This document shows, one piece after another, positions 10,275-21,283 of a DNA stretch of 64,000 nucleotides. A program made the translations under genes and the position numbers. The notes beneath the pieces are model-generated. The model saw nothing but the letters and a program-made list of their open reading frames with translations. It had not been told where the DNA came from and searched no databases. Within the stretch, counting starts at the first letter, position 1, and the number at the start of each line of letters is the position of its first letter. The stretch is from Mallotus nudiflorus (Eukaryota > Streptophyta > Magnoliopsida > Malpighiales > Euphorbiaceae), in contig CANTUR010000145.1 in NCBI GenBank assembly GCA_947683625.1, positions 389,501 through 453,500 on the forward strand, read 5' to 3'.

Positions 10275-13200
10275 ATGATGCGGTGGTTACTTGTATTTGG
10301 TGGCGGATTTTTTGTTGGCTCAGCTGCCATTGTTGCCTTGGAAGCTTTTCTTCTCTATTTCTTCCTTGTTCGATTCAATCGACGGCAACAATCCGCCACT
10401 CCTTCTTCTCGTCCTCAACATCTCGATCTCCAACAGTCTCTTGATTTTGCTTACAAAAAGAAGGTCTCCTTCTCCTTCTCTTCAATCAATCGCTCTCTGC
10501 CTAATTTCATTTATTTTAATGTAATTAACCTAATCATCGATCATTTTCACTCAGGGTGTTTTGTGGATTCTAGAATCAGACAAAGCTCCCAAATATGATA
10601 AACTCTCCAAAGAGCCAAAGAAGAAAAAGGACGTCTTTGAGGTTAATCCTGTTAGGAAATATGCAAACATCAGAGATAGGTTCCTCATTTTGACTGATTC
10701 AGATGGTTCCCATGTTTCTCTTCCCCTCAAGGATTGCTTAGTTGAAGCTGTTTCAGCTACAAACCTTCCCTCAAGGAAATGGTAACCCCTCACCCTTTGC
10801 CTACTGCAACATCATTACACATTCTGTCTTGCCGCTTAATTCACTCTAATCTATTATATTATTTAACCCAAAAAAGGACTATGCTTGAATTCAATGTTTC
10901 AGTTGTCTCTGTCATGTCTTGCAGGGCCAAAAGATTCCCTATTAAACTGGAAAGCAAGTCTTCGGTTTTATATAATGCAAGTAAAACACTTTATATTTAT
11001 CTTGAGACATCTTGGGAGAAAGAGTCCTGGTGTAAAGCTCTCCGTCTTGCGTCGTGCCAAGAAAAAGAAAGACTTAAATGGTTCACCAAGATCAACGAAG
11101 AATTTCACTGTTATTTGACATCCTTAAACGCTGGGTATCCTTCATTTTTGAAGCCCTCTGCAGGTTTAAATGCTGACCCAACAGATAGGGCGTCTAAGAT
11201 TGATGGTTCAGCATCAAAGGTTCGCCTGCTTCTGAAAAAGCTTGCCAGAAAGGCTTCAAAGCCTAGTATAGAGACCAGGGGAGCTTTTTCATCAGGCCGC
11301 GACGAGAGAAAGATTAATGACAAGAGTCGTTCATTCCAGGATCCAACTTTGACCACTAGCTTGGTAAAGACTGCAGCAAGGGCACCTTTCAGTTCTGAGG
11401 AAAATACCTCTGTGCTTTCTTCATCCACCATTTCTCACTCAGCAAGCCAGAGCCCTGTTTCTGATATGGATTCTGATGACAGGTTTAATATTGATGAAGG
11501 AACACTTTGTTGGAATTTGCTTATTTCTCGGATTTTTTTTGATGCCAAAAGCAATGTCAATATAAAGAATTCAGTTCGAACACGGATTCAGGTCTGCTTT
11601 GCTATCTCTTAATAGAAACTATAATTTAATTTTGTGTGCACGGATTACATTTGTGTTTTTTGGACAAACTGGAGAGTGCCTTAGGTTGTATTTTTAGAAC
11701 TGTACTATGCAACAGCTTCAGGATTGATTCTTCAAATAAATTTGACCCTCACTGTATGATATTTCAAATAATTGCTCCTGCATAGGTCTATGTGCTTATC
11801 TGCTAGTTTGTTAACTATTTGTTTCTCAAGTTGGAACTACAGGAGTGATCCATGTTTCTTTCAAGACTTAGTAGTTGGTTGTATTTATCCATAGAAAGAA
11901 ATTCAAAAAAATGGAGAAAGATGCTGTAGTGTTGTTTATTAAGCATGAAGAACCAAATTCTCTGAGTCATTTGAGTGCAGTGGGTCTTCTTTGAGCAAAA
12001 ATATGCATATATTATCATTTGCAATGCGCATTACATGCATAATTAGATACTGAGTTATATATACTTTCTCTATTTGTTCTTTTTTTTCCTCCAAACTTGG
12101 ATAACAGAGAACATTGTCCAATATGAGGACACCCAATTACATTGGTGAAGTCATATGTACTGAGCTAGGCTTGGGGAGTCTACCACCTTATATTCATGGT
12201 ATTAGAGTTCTTCCTATGGACATGAATGAGGTATGGGCATGGGAAATTGATGTTGAATATTGTGGTGGGGTGGTACTAGATATTGAAACAAGACTAGAAG
12301 TTCAGAACCTCCAAAAGGATATGGTGGATACGAATTCGGAATCAAGCTCTGTTGAGGGCGTCTCTTCGGACCTTTTGGAAGGTTTTGAATATTATGGAAA
12401 ACAGTTGAATCTTTCTGAAGGGACTGCTGATGTGCAAGAGCAGAGGAATGAAGGGATCTTTAAGCAGGGTAAAATAAAATCCTTACTGATTTGGAGTTTA
12501 TATCCTTATGTGTATGCTTCCGAATGCTTACATTATATATCAGAAATACAATTGTTACTTAATATTGTATCCTTCTAGTGATTCCATTGTAGCTTTCTGG
12601 CTTGTGAAGTTTCTCATAGCATGTATGATTACTACCATTCGGAAATAATTGTCCAACAAAAGACTGCCTAAATTCTGTCTAAACTTATTGTTCCTGAGGA
12701 ACAAAGAAACATAGTAGTTAGAGATAACATAACCACATCTGCATGTGCATGGACGTGTTTAGCCTATAACTATTATACGATCTTCTCCATGCAACCTGAA
12801 AAATGCTTAAATACAGCAAAGTCTGTAGTTCATTGCTTTTTCATGCAAAGATTTGGTGTGTCAGTCCTTCTACAGTATTATCACATGAAGAAACAGTTTA
12901 CATGAAGATTAGATGATTTCCTGGTTTATCCTTTTGTAAAGATGGGGCATACTGAAATATCCAAGTCCAATTGTGAAACAATCTTGGATTTGGAACTAAA
13001 TGGAATAATTGTCTGTAGCAATGAAGATATGTAGATGGATAAACAGAGTCAAAGAGACAATAATGTCAATGGAAAGTTGTAAATTTCTTTTGTGCTGTCC
13101 TTAAGATAATATGAAGAAGCAATGTAATTAGTCAATTCTTATCTCTGATTTGGTCGGGAGTCTCTAGATTGCATTATCAAATGATTTAACAGAAGTGATA

Positions 13201-16200
13201 AATCAATTATAATTGATCTTTCTGTGTTGCAGATGGGTTGAAAAACTCTACAAGTATTTTGCCAGCATCGACTAATGTATCTAGGTGGAAGTCCATTCTT
13301 AATTCCATTGCAAAACAGGTTTCACAGGTTTGTGTGATACATTCATAGGTTCTAAAATTTTGCAAGTGCATGCATTACAAATGGTTACTCAGATTTGTAG
13401 ATGTGATTCAATCTGATGAAAATTTCCTTAATTTGATTGCATGCAAAAATTTGAATTACAGTTAGTAGTTCATTGGATCATTTTTTATGGTTAAGTTTAT
13501 TTAGGGGAGCATTTATATATTATGGGACTGTTCAAGTTTTGAAATCAATGAGCACCTAAGAAGGTGATTTTTAAGCGAGGCCTATAAATGAACATGATGG
13601 CAAGAATGAGTTTTTGGATGGTTCAAAATGTGTTGAGTGGTCAGTTCTCATATGCATGTTTGTTGGAGCTGTTAGTGGCCTTCACTGCCTGATGTGAAAT
13701 CATATCTTAAATATACTCTTATGTCCTATTTGGTGAGATCCAGTATTTCTCACAAGCATGTCATAGCTATTTTTTTCCTTTGTCTATAACGGTTTTATCT
13801 ATCTAAAACTCCACTTCATATGGATGGACTTTGTTTTTGTTGACCCTTTTGAACATGCTACATGCACTGTTGCAGTACTTAAAATTTGTTGTCATTTAAA
13901 TTATATCAAATTGATTTGATAATGGGAAGAACAAAACAATAAAAGAAAAACTTTGAAGTGGTCACTTTGCAAACATTGGTGGAAAATTTAACTCCTAATT
14001 TTATCTCATTATTACTTGTTATGTTACATAGATAGTCCATAAAGTGTGTGTGTGTGTAATTTAAGCTAAATCTTCCATTCCTTTTTACTAACTGGTGAAG
14101 TGTCAATTAAGGTGCCTCTCTCTTTGTCGATAAGGGTGGCATCCCTTCGTGGAACATTGCGGTTACATATAAAGCCTCCTCCTTCTGATCAGTTATGGTA
14201 TGGTTTCACATCTATGCCTGATTTAGAGTTTGACTTGGAGTCATCTGTTGGGGATCGCAATATTAGCAGTGCACATATTGCTTTGTTCTTGATCAATCGG
14301 TTTAAGGTATGGAATTTCTATGATCACATTACCTGGTATTGATTGATCTTCACAACTTTTCCTTTCATTTCATGTGTTACCATGTTGCATGAGTTTTTGT
14401 GAGCATTAAACTTTAAACTATATTGTGTCCTACTTCCTTTTTTTTTTTGGTCAGAATATTGTGTCCTACTTCCCTTCAACCATTCTCTGCTTGATTTCAC
14501 TCATGGCCCTAAGGTAACTGAGGCAGAATATTTTGACTTGACCATCAAACTCTTTCCTTGTATGTGCTAATGAAACCGTGGTCTTATTATAACTCTAAGC
14601 CACTTGGGACATAACAATTACCATGTACATGACAATAGCTCCGTCCCTGTATTTTTTTTTTTTTTTTTTGTCATTTTGAGTTGTAACAGTTGAAGGGACA
14701 ATATTATTCTGGTCAATTGATAGCTATAATTAGGTATTCTAACTACCAAAATAGCAGCAGGAATGGGATTTCTCCAACGATGTAGGTTACTAGTTGAGTT
14801 TGGAACTTTCAGAATTCTTTTTCAGTAAATTGGAAACAATAATAAAAAAAAAAATTGGCTTTCATCTTGAAGGGATATTATTATATAAAATACAATTTTT
14901 TTTCAATAGAGAAGTGCTTATTTTATTAAGCAAATTAATGACTAATCTATTAGTACTGCATAACATGACTTTGATATTATTTTGAGTTCAAGTTCTCCCT
15001 TTATTTGGTAACCCAAAATTAATAATCAGCGTCACAGTCATAAAAATAAACTTATTATTTCACTTAGCATGTTCTCATTGCTTAGATTAAAAGTACATAT
15101 TAGCAATTCAGTCAAGCCATAAAGTGACTTGTTTGATTCTTGTTAGGAAAAGAAAATTACTAGTTTGGAATTTCATTAACTTAGGATATATTATCTTTAC
15201 TTAATTTCAGTAAGTTGAAACTATTTTAAAAATGGCATCAGATTTAAATTTTATCAAACTTGAAGAAGAAAATATTGATATTATATATGCATGTGTACTA
15301 ACAATAATAAATAAATTGAACTGCATGTAACAGTGTAGTTTGTCATGGAAACTATACCGTTCTTGTTAGTCATTTTTTAATTTAAGTGCAACTTCTGCGT
15401 TACTAAATGCTCTACAGTTGATTATAAACCACTTACCTCTAAAGGTTAATTATTGATCAATTGCTGGCTGACTGGCTGCTGTCACCAAACTTTAGGCTAT
15501 AAAGAAACTTCCATTCAGATAGTCCATCTGATATTGTATATGTTATTTGGTCATCCACTAGCAAATTGAACTTGTAAGCATTTTCTTGGAAATATTTAGG
15601 GTGACTGATTAATGCTGACATTATGTTTTGCAAAGGGAAACTAGCAAAAGGAAAATAAGGTTGGAAAATAAGCATTTTTGTACTCTGGCAAGCTATTTGC
15701 AATCTCTCTGAAACTGAGGGAAAAAGTGCACGGTGACCTGGAATATTCTTAAAACTTCTTGCACACCCTCATTGTTCTGGGCTTCGTTCTTTTGCAACTT
15801 GGCATCTTTTCTGCATACATTTTCCAAGAAGGAAAATGTTTGTATTTTTTTTTTATCCAAAAAACACCAGGAAAAGAAATTTTTACCAATTATTTTTCAG
15901 CTACCTATTTTTCCCCTAATTTATTCTGTTGCCTTCAACTTTTTCAAGTTACAGCATAAGTGGCTTCACCTAAAAATGCTATTCTGCTTACGCAGGCTAC
16001 CATTAGAGAAACTTTGGTACTTCCAAACTGTGAGAGTTTATGCATTCCCTGGATGTTGGCAGAAAAGAATGACTGGGTTCCTCGGGCAGATGCTCCCTTC
16101 ATGTGGCTTAACCGAGAAACTAGCAGTGATGATGCTGTTTCATATGAAGCCCTTGGCTCTCAACTTGATGAAGCAAAAACGAAGGAAGTTAATAGAAGAG

Positions 16201-16619
16201 CCTGCAATAATGATCCAGAAAGCAAGCATTTAAAACTGAAGAACACTGAACGCACTCAACAACCAACTTCTAGTTCTTCTGATACCTTAGAGAGCTCGCA
16301 TACCTCCACCAAGCCGTCCATGCAAAACAGCAAATCTTTGCAAGAATTAACGAGTCCTTTATTGGAAAGTAATGAACAGCAAGAATCTTGTGAACAAAGC
16401 AAAGGGTGTACATCAGAGTGTCAGTCACCATCTAGGTCTCTGATACATGCAGAAAAACAAAATCACGCTGTTGAAGAAGATGACTCCAGACCAAAGAGAT
16501 TGGGAAGAAGAGCAAGGATGCTAGATTTGGGGAAGAAGATGGGGGAAAAACTTGAGGAGAAAAGACGAAATATTGAAGAAAAAGGCAGGAACATCGTTGA
16601 AAAGATGAGAGGACCGTGA
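10275..16619 (+). CDS. TEX2/Nvj2-like SMP-domain lipid-transfer protein, 7 exons
   Basis: Exons joined by GT-AG introns in phase: 10275-10463, 10555-10781, 10925-11591, 12108-12468, 13233-13327, 14112-14306, 15996-16619; about 785 residues. Residues 1-30 are a hydrophobic membrane anchor (WLLVFGGGFFVGSAAIVALE). About 64-195 look PH-like (GVLWILESDKAPKYDKL through SWCKALRLAS). A Ser-rich linker follows. About 328-605 form the SMP lipid-binding domain, from EGTLCWNLLISRIFFD through MRTPNYIGEVICTELGLG to LPNCESLCIPWMLAEK. The tail is charged and Lys/Arg/Glu-rich. In animals and yeast this family sits in the ER at organelle contacts and moves lipids; Arabidopsis has uncharacterised homologues (DUF2404). 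The role here is inferred from the family. A start three bases later (second ATG) is equally possible. All exons keep frame, so the gene looks functional. Confidence 0.9.
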
Positions 16620-16859
16620 AACTTGCCAAAACAAGAAGATTGTGCTTCATAGCTAAAGGTATAGATAAAATATGTACAATATTATAGGAACTAAAATTCC
16701 CATTGATGTAGATAATTCTTTTACCCCGAGCATGCTCTATGCTTCTTGGGCAGGCAGACAGAGCTTTCAGGGGTTCAACCAGCTGTGTATTAATTAAGTC
16801 AAATTGAAATAGTAATATGTTGAACAATCTAATGTCGTGATACCAAAGTAATGATCACT
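16620..16859 (+). other. 3' flank of the SMP gene
   Basis: The stretch holds the presumed 3' UTR. No perfect AATAAA signal is visible close to the stop; AT-rich variants such as GATAAAATATG (about 16663) could serve. Confidence 0.4.
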
Positions 16860-16869
16860 CAACTTTTGA

Positions 16870-17369
16870 GGGTTTAGTTCATGGTTGATACTATAATTTT
16901 GGGTCATATTTTATTTTAGTATCAAATTTTTAATTTTTTTTTTAATTTCTATTTTTATTTTAAGTTAAAATATTTCGAATATATCCAATTAAATTTAGCA
17001 TACATGACAGTCTGAATAAATATATTTTTAATATATTCACTATATAAGCATTTTATTAAACGGTCTGATCACTTTGTAGGTTTTGTAAAATAAATTTTGC
17101 TAAAATTTTATATTATGGGTTAATAAATAAATTTTATTTTATTGGGTCAACAAGATAATTAAAATGTTTAATTGAATGCTTATAAGATAAATATATTAAA
17201 AATATGTTTGTTTTGACTGTCACGTATGTTAAATTTAATTGAATATGTTCGAAATACTTCAACTTAAAAAAAAAATAGAATTTTTGAAACTGAAAAGAAA
17301 AAAAATTAAAATTTTGATATCAAAGTGAAACATGGCCTAAAGTTATGGTACTAACGATACATCAAACCC
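16870..17369. mobile_element. 500-bp foldback MITE A with 10-bp TSD
   Basis: The ends are GGGTTTAGTTCATGG and the inverted partner CGATACATCAAACCC. The two halves are imperfect inverted repeats over nearly the whole length. The flanks CAACTTTTGA at 16860-16869 and 17370-17379 are identical. Long terminal repeats with a 9-10 bp TSD fit a Mutator-like (MULE) non-autonomous element. No coding capacity. Confidence 0.85.
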
Positions 17370-17370
17370 C

Positions 17371-17505
17371 AACTTTTGATTTGTTTCATTTTGGATACCA
17401 AACTTTAATACTCTTAACTCTTGATTTGTTTCAATTTGGGTATCAAATTTTAATACTCAACTCTTGATTTGTTTTATTTTGGGTACTAAACTTTAACTTA
17501 TATTC
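17371..17505. repeat. Three-copy tandem repeat of 43-45 bp
   Basis: Units begin near 17371, 17416 and 17459, each reading AACTYTTGATTTGTTT then a GGRTACCAAA-like block. They belong to the outer foldback's arm. Confidence 0.75.
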
Positions 17506-17879
17506 TTTTATATCTAAATTTCAATTTAAGTATTAATCACCAGTTTGCTGCTGGTGGTAAAATGTTAATGTGGTCACCGGTTGAAAAATATTCATCAAAT
17601 ATTCATTGTACAGCTTTCACATCATTTTCGACCTTAAATGCATATACTATGACTTTAAATCCATATATGGTAACTTAATTTTGATTTTATTTCAATTTGT
17701 ATATTTTATTTAAATTAAAATTATAACTTAATTAATTGTAATTCTGTCAAGCAAATTATTATTATTGTATTAATATTTAACTTTTTAATATTTCAATATA
17801 TACACAATTTAGATATAATTTAATTAAATTACATGTAAATATTTTATTTAAGTTAAAATTATAACTTAATTAGGCCTAA

Positions 17880-18370
17880 GTTATTTAAATCGTATGTCAT
17901 TTAACTTTCCATATATTTCAGATTTATAATTTTTTTCTATTTTTGTTATAGGTTAAAATAATTTAAACATATCCTATCAGATTTAACATATATGACAGTT
18001 AGAATAAGTATACTCTTAATATATTTGCAATATAAATATCCTAATAAATAGCCTAATAATTTTGTGGGTCCTAAAAAATAAAATTACTAATTATTCAGGT
18101 TTTACATTTTTAATTTGTTTTTTTAGTAATTTTGTTTTCTAAGGCCCACAAGATTATTAGAATGTTTAATGACATGTTTACATAGCGAATATACTAAGAA
18201 CATACTTATTCCGATTGCCACGTATACTAAATTTAATCGAATGTATTCAAGTTATTTTAACGTAAAATAAAAATAGAACTTCAGTAACTAAAAATAAAAA
18301 AATAAAAAAATCTAGTACTAAAATGAAATATATGTCAAAATTAAGATACAATTAGTGCAATAAACTCAAA
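17880..18370. mobile_element. Foldback MITE B, same family as MITE A
   Basis: The inner sequence mirrors MITE A: TTTAACATATATGACAGT on the left pairs with an ATTGCCACGTATACTAAATT segment on the right, as ATGACAGT and ACTGTCACGTATG do in MITE A. The right end (AGTGCAATAAACTC) matches the MITE A terminus by homology. The left end is degenerate, and no TSD was found. Confidence 0.6.
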
Positions 18371-18834
18371 ATTTTTATATATAAAATATATCTAAAATAT
18401 ATGTATATTAAAAATATTAAGAAGCAAAATATTAATATGATGAGAATAATTTACTTATAAAACTAGGCTTAATTAAATTATACTTTTAAATAAATCAAAT
18501 TTTAATTTTAATAATTTTATTTATAATTAGGCCTAATTAATTTATAATTTTACTTTAAATAAAATATTTACATATAATTTAATTTAAATATATCTAAATT
18601 GTATGTATATTAAAAGTTAAATATTAATATAATGAGAATAATTTATTTACTTACGATTTTAATTTAAATAAAATATTTTGGTATTAAAAAATACAATTTG
18701 AAATTGAGTATTTGAATTAAAATAAATTAAAGTTTGATGATTATATGTGCATTTATGAAATGAAAGCTAACATAGAAAATATTCGATGAATATTCTCCAA
18801 TCAATTACCACATTAGCACTTTACTATCGAATGT

Positions 18835-19205
18835 TATAAATCTCACATTGGAAAGTTGTAAAGGAGGTATTGAACTTATAAATGTGGACGTTATACATCC
18901 TAATAGATTAATATTTTGGGGAGAGAGTAATGGTCCCCTGACAAGTTGTATTAGAGCCGACCCTAGTCTTCTTCAATGTGAAACCCTCACGAGAGACACT
19001 ATTATCAAGATAGGTCTAGATTGGGTGGGTTCCTCTCCTCCCTTTAGTAAAGAGCCGATGCAATGAAAGTATTGCACAATCGGATAAGGTAGAATGTCAC
19101 AAATTTCAAATTAAAAAATTGTGGGAAGGTTTTAAACTTATAAATATAAACGTTGCACATCCTAATAGGTTAGTTTTTTAGAGAGAGAGAGTAATGATCC
19201 GTAAC
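18835..19205 (+). mobile_element. TRIM-like element with two short direct repeats
   Basis: Two direct repeats of about 105-110 bp (18835-18945 and 19093-19205) share TTATAAAT..AACGTTGCACATCCTAATAG-type sequence and end in GAGAGTAATG.TCC. Between them, right after the first repeat, is TTGTATTAGAGCC, a degenerate match to the TGGTATCAGAGCC primer site for initiator Met tRNA. Small LTRs, a primer site and no coding capacity fit a TRIM. No exact TSD was found. Confidence 0.5.
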
Positions 19206-19310
19206 AAAATAACTAATAATTAATACTCAAATTGAAATTTATGTATAAAAATATACAAACTAAAATTTGGTAATCAAAATCAAACAAACCAAAAGTTAGG
19301 TACTTAACCC

Positions 19311-19825
19311 CAAGGTCCATCGTGCTATTCAACTTTTTTTTTTGTAACTTAAAATCTTATTAGCTTTAATTTTATTTCTAGTCTAGTACCTAAGTCCATT
19401 TTCGATTGATATTGATGATGTGGCACGCATGTAAAAGGTGATATAGTTAACAAATTCCATGGAATATAAAATATTTTGACACATTGCCGTTTATTTATAT
19501 TTTTTATATGGTGCCACATTATTAAATTTTAAATTTTAAATTAAACATAAAATTTTATTATAGGACTATTAATTCAAGAAAATTAATTAAAATTTTCTAA
19601 TAAGAATTAATTATATTTTTAATTATAATTTAGACAATTATATATAAGCATCTAAAAATGTTATTTGTAAACTGTCACCATGCAACTGACGCTACCACCT
19701 ATAACTACCACACTACTATCGTCGCTACCCACATCCCAACAACATCATAACCCCAAACAGTTTATGATATTTATGTTCGAATGATCTCAAGTGGTATCGA
19801 GTGTTACCTCTTACTAATGAGAGTC
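19311..19825. other. Intergenic AT-rich DNA
   Basis: I see no gene or clear element. A less AT-rich stretch near 19675-19760 (CACC/TACC-rich) has no useful open frame. Confidence 0.5.
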
Positions 19826-20070
19826 GAACGAAGCCCACTATGAGTGTTGCTGAGAGTACCTAGCATATTATGAGTGCTAGTAAGAGTTGAACCGAGCACA
19901 TTATGAGTGTTGGTAAGTGTCGAACCGAGCACATTATGAGTGCTAATGAGAGTCAAATTGAGCACATTATGAGTGTTAATTCGAGTAAGTGTTGGTTAGA
20001 GTTGAACCAGACACAATTAAGTGCAAGCAAACCTCAAGCCAAGCACAATGAGTGCTAGTGAACGCCGAGT
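19826..20070. repeat. 33-bp minisatellite, about six diverged units
   Basis: Units follow GAACCGAGCACATTATGAGT then about 13 variable bases. Clear 33-base spacing runs from 19826 to about 19990, then units decay (AAGCACAATGAGTGCTAGTG near 20041). Confidence 0.85.
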
Positions 20071-20373
20071 CTTTGATGCTCACCGATACGATTGGTACCT
20101 GTAAATTCGGGCTATTTTTGCAATTGAAAATAAAAAATAATTGCTGTACAATAGTTATATGTTGATATGACTCGGCACAGCATCATATATGACCTATTAG
20201 TTATGAACATTATCTCTTATCTCATCTTTCAATACGTCAGTTATTGTCCCAGTTTCAAATTTTGAAATTTGTCATGTTCATGACAGCTATGGAGACGTTT
20301 CAACCACTGCCCTGTAACCGCTCGAACGTGAACATTTATTGCTTGCCTGTAGTTCCTAGGGGTGTAACTAAGG
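20071..20373. other. Intergenic, nothing recognised
   Basis: No feature is visible apart from the 3' side of the adjacent PPR relic. Confidence 0.5.
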
Positions 20374-20811
20374 CTAAGCTTTGACTATCTTAGATTTGGT
20401 CCATTTATAATGAGCTTGGTGAAGCAGAGGTGGGCTTGAACCAAGAAGTCGCATCTGCTGTAATATAGAAATGGCTTGGTCAAGCAGGGAAGAACGACAG
20501 TAAGCAGAGATGATAGAGTTCGAAGAAACAGTAGTTCTCAGAGGCATTTCGTCGAACATTTTCCTGGAAGAAGGGAGGTCAGAGTATTTAGAGCACATGT
20601 CGAGGAGAGCTGTCATGACATGCGCATAACGTTGAAATCCAAGTTGAAGTAGACGCGCGTGAAGGTTAGCGCCGTGGGGTATGGAGTTGAGGTTAGAGCA
20701 GGCATTTAGGAGCAAAGTAAAGTGATTGCCATAGAGGCCGGCGTGCAACATCGAAGAATAAATTTGTAAAGCTCGAGAGAAGAGGCCGGCGTTGGTGGAA
20801 TTGCGGATCAT
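20374..20811 (-). pseudogene. Pentatricopeptide-repeat (PPR) protein fragment
   Basis: The frame encodes about 145 residues with PPR-type helices: LFSRALQIYSSMLHAG, FTLLLNACSNLNSIPHGANL, VMTALLDMCSKYSDLP and KMFDEMPLRTTVSSNSIISA. This is the start of a PLS-class PPR protein, a family that binds organelle RNA. Full proteins are several hundred residues long. Here a frameshift after MRLLG turns the expected FKPTS-like continuation into an unrelated tail and a stop. An in-frame stop lies just upstream of the Met. Two expected residues (Trp in SWNSII and Tyr in DMYSK) are changed. It is a dead fragment, perhaps a gene-duplication relic. Confidence 0.8.
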
Positions 20812-21283
20812 GAGGTTTCATAGATAGAGCGGCCTCCGCACGTTGAGTAATAGTCTGCATTTCTTGCGTTGTCAGTTCATAAAGTGAGGCACTCGCTCTC
20901 TTCTCTGCTGCTACTGTTTTAATGTGTGTGTGTGTTTTCGTTTTTATCAAGAAGAAGAAAGGAAAAAGTCTTAACTGAATTTTCAACAACAGTCGACAAT
21001 GTTTACCTTTCTGTGGAGTTGTAAGTTTTGTGTGAATGGCAATTTAAGTTGGAGTCTGAGCTTCAAATTTTAACAATACATTTAAGCTAATATCGCAAAG
21101 TGTTTCAACTCAATTCAATAGCTCAATCACACCTTAATGAATGTTATTCTGGTTGGTTACAATAATAGGATGGCTACTGACAGCCCTTTTACTCTCGTAA
21201 ATGGAAGAAAGAAAGAAACTAAGATGCAAAAAAAGTCACCCATGGAGCATCAATCCATAATATATTTGCGATTGCTGGCTGCC
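20812..21283. other. Intergenic between PPR relic and alpha-galactosidase
   Basis: It holds a short TG microsatellite (about 20921-20935) and AT-rich DNA. The 3' UTR of the alpha-galactosidase gene (minus strand) must lie within about 21000-21283; no strong poly(A) signal was picked out. Confidence 0.5.

Larger units (their letters stand above)
16840..19310. mobile_element. Large foldback element, interrupted by three insertions
   Basis: The left arm (16840-16869 plus 17380-17890) is complementary to the right arm (about 18470-18830 plus 19206-19310). Examples: AACTTTTGATTTGTTT at 17371 pairs with AAACAAACCAAAAGTT at about 19282; GTTAATGTGGT at 17564 pairs with ACCACATTAGC at 18808; TAATTAGGCCTAA occurs near both inner arm ends. 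Inserts are a 500-bp foldback (16870-17369), a second one in the centre and a TRIM-like unit. The arms have clearly diverged, so it is old. Terminal bases and TSD are not resolved. Confidence 0.65.

Noticed and set aside
10779..11612. A 277-residue open frame starting at 10779
   Set aside because: Its first Met lies at an exon edge and it reads through an intron; only 10925-11591 is exon 3 of the SMP gene.
18848..19066. 72-residue open frame as a gene
   Set aside because: It runs across the first repeat and interior of the TRIM-like element.
19826..20070. CRISPR array
   Set aside because: Units are contiguous without unique spacers, degenerate, and in a plant nuclear genome.
20693..20989. 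98-residue minus-strand open frame near the PPR relic
   Set aside because: It overlaps the PPR frame in another phase and shows no family motif.
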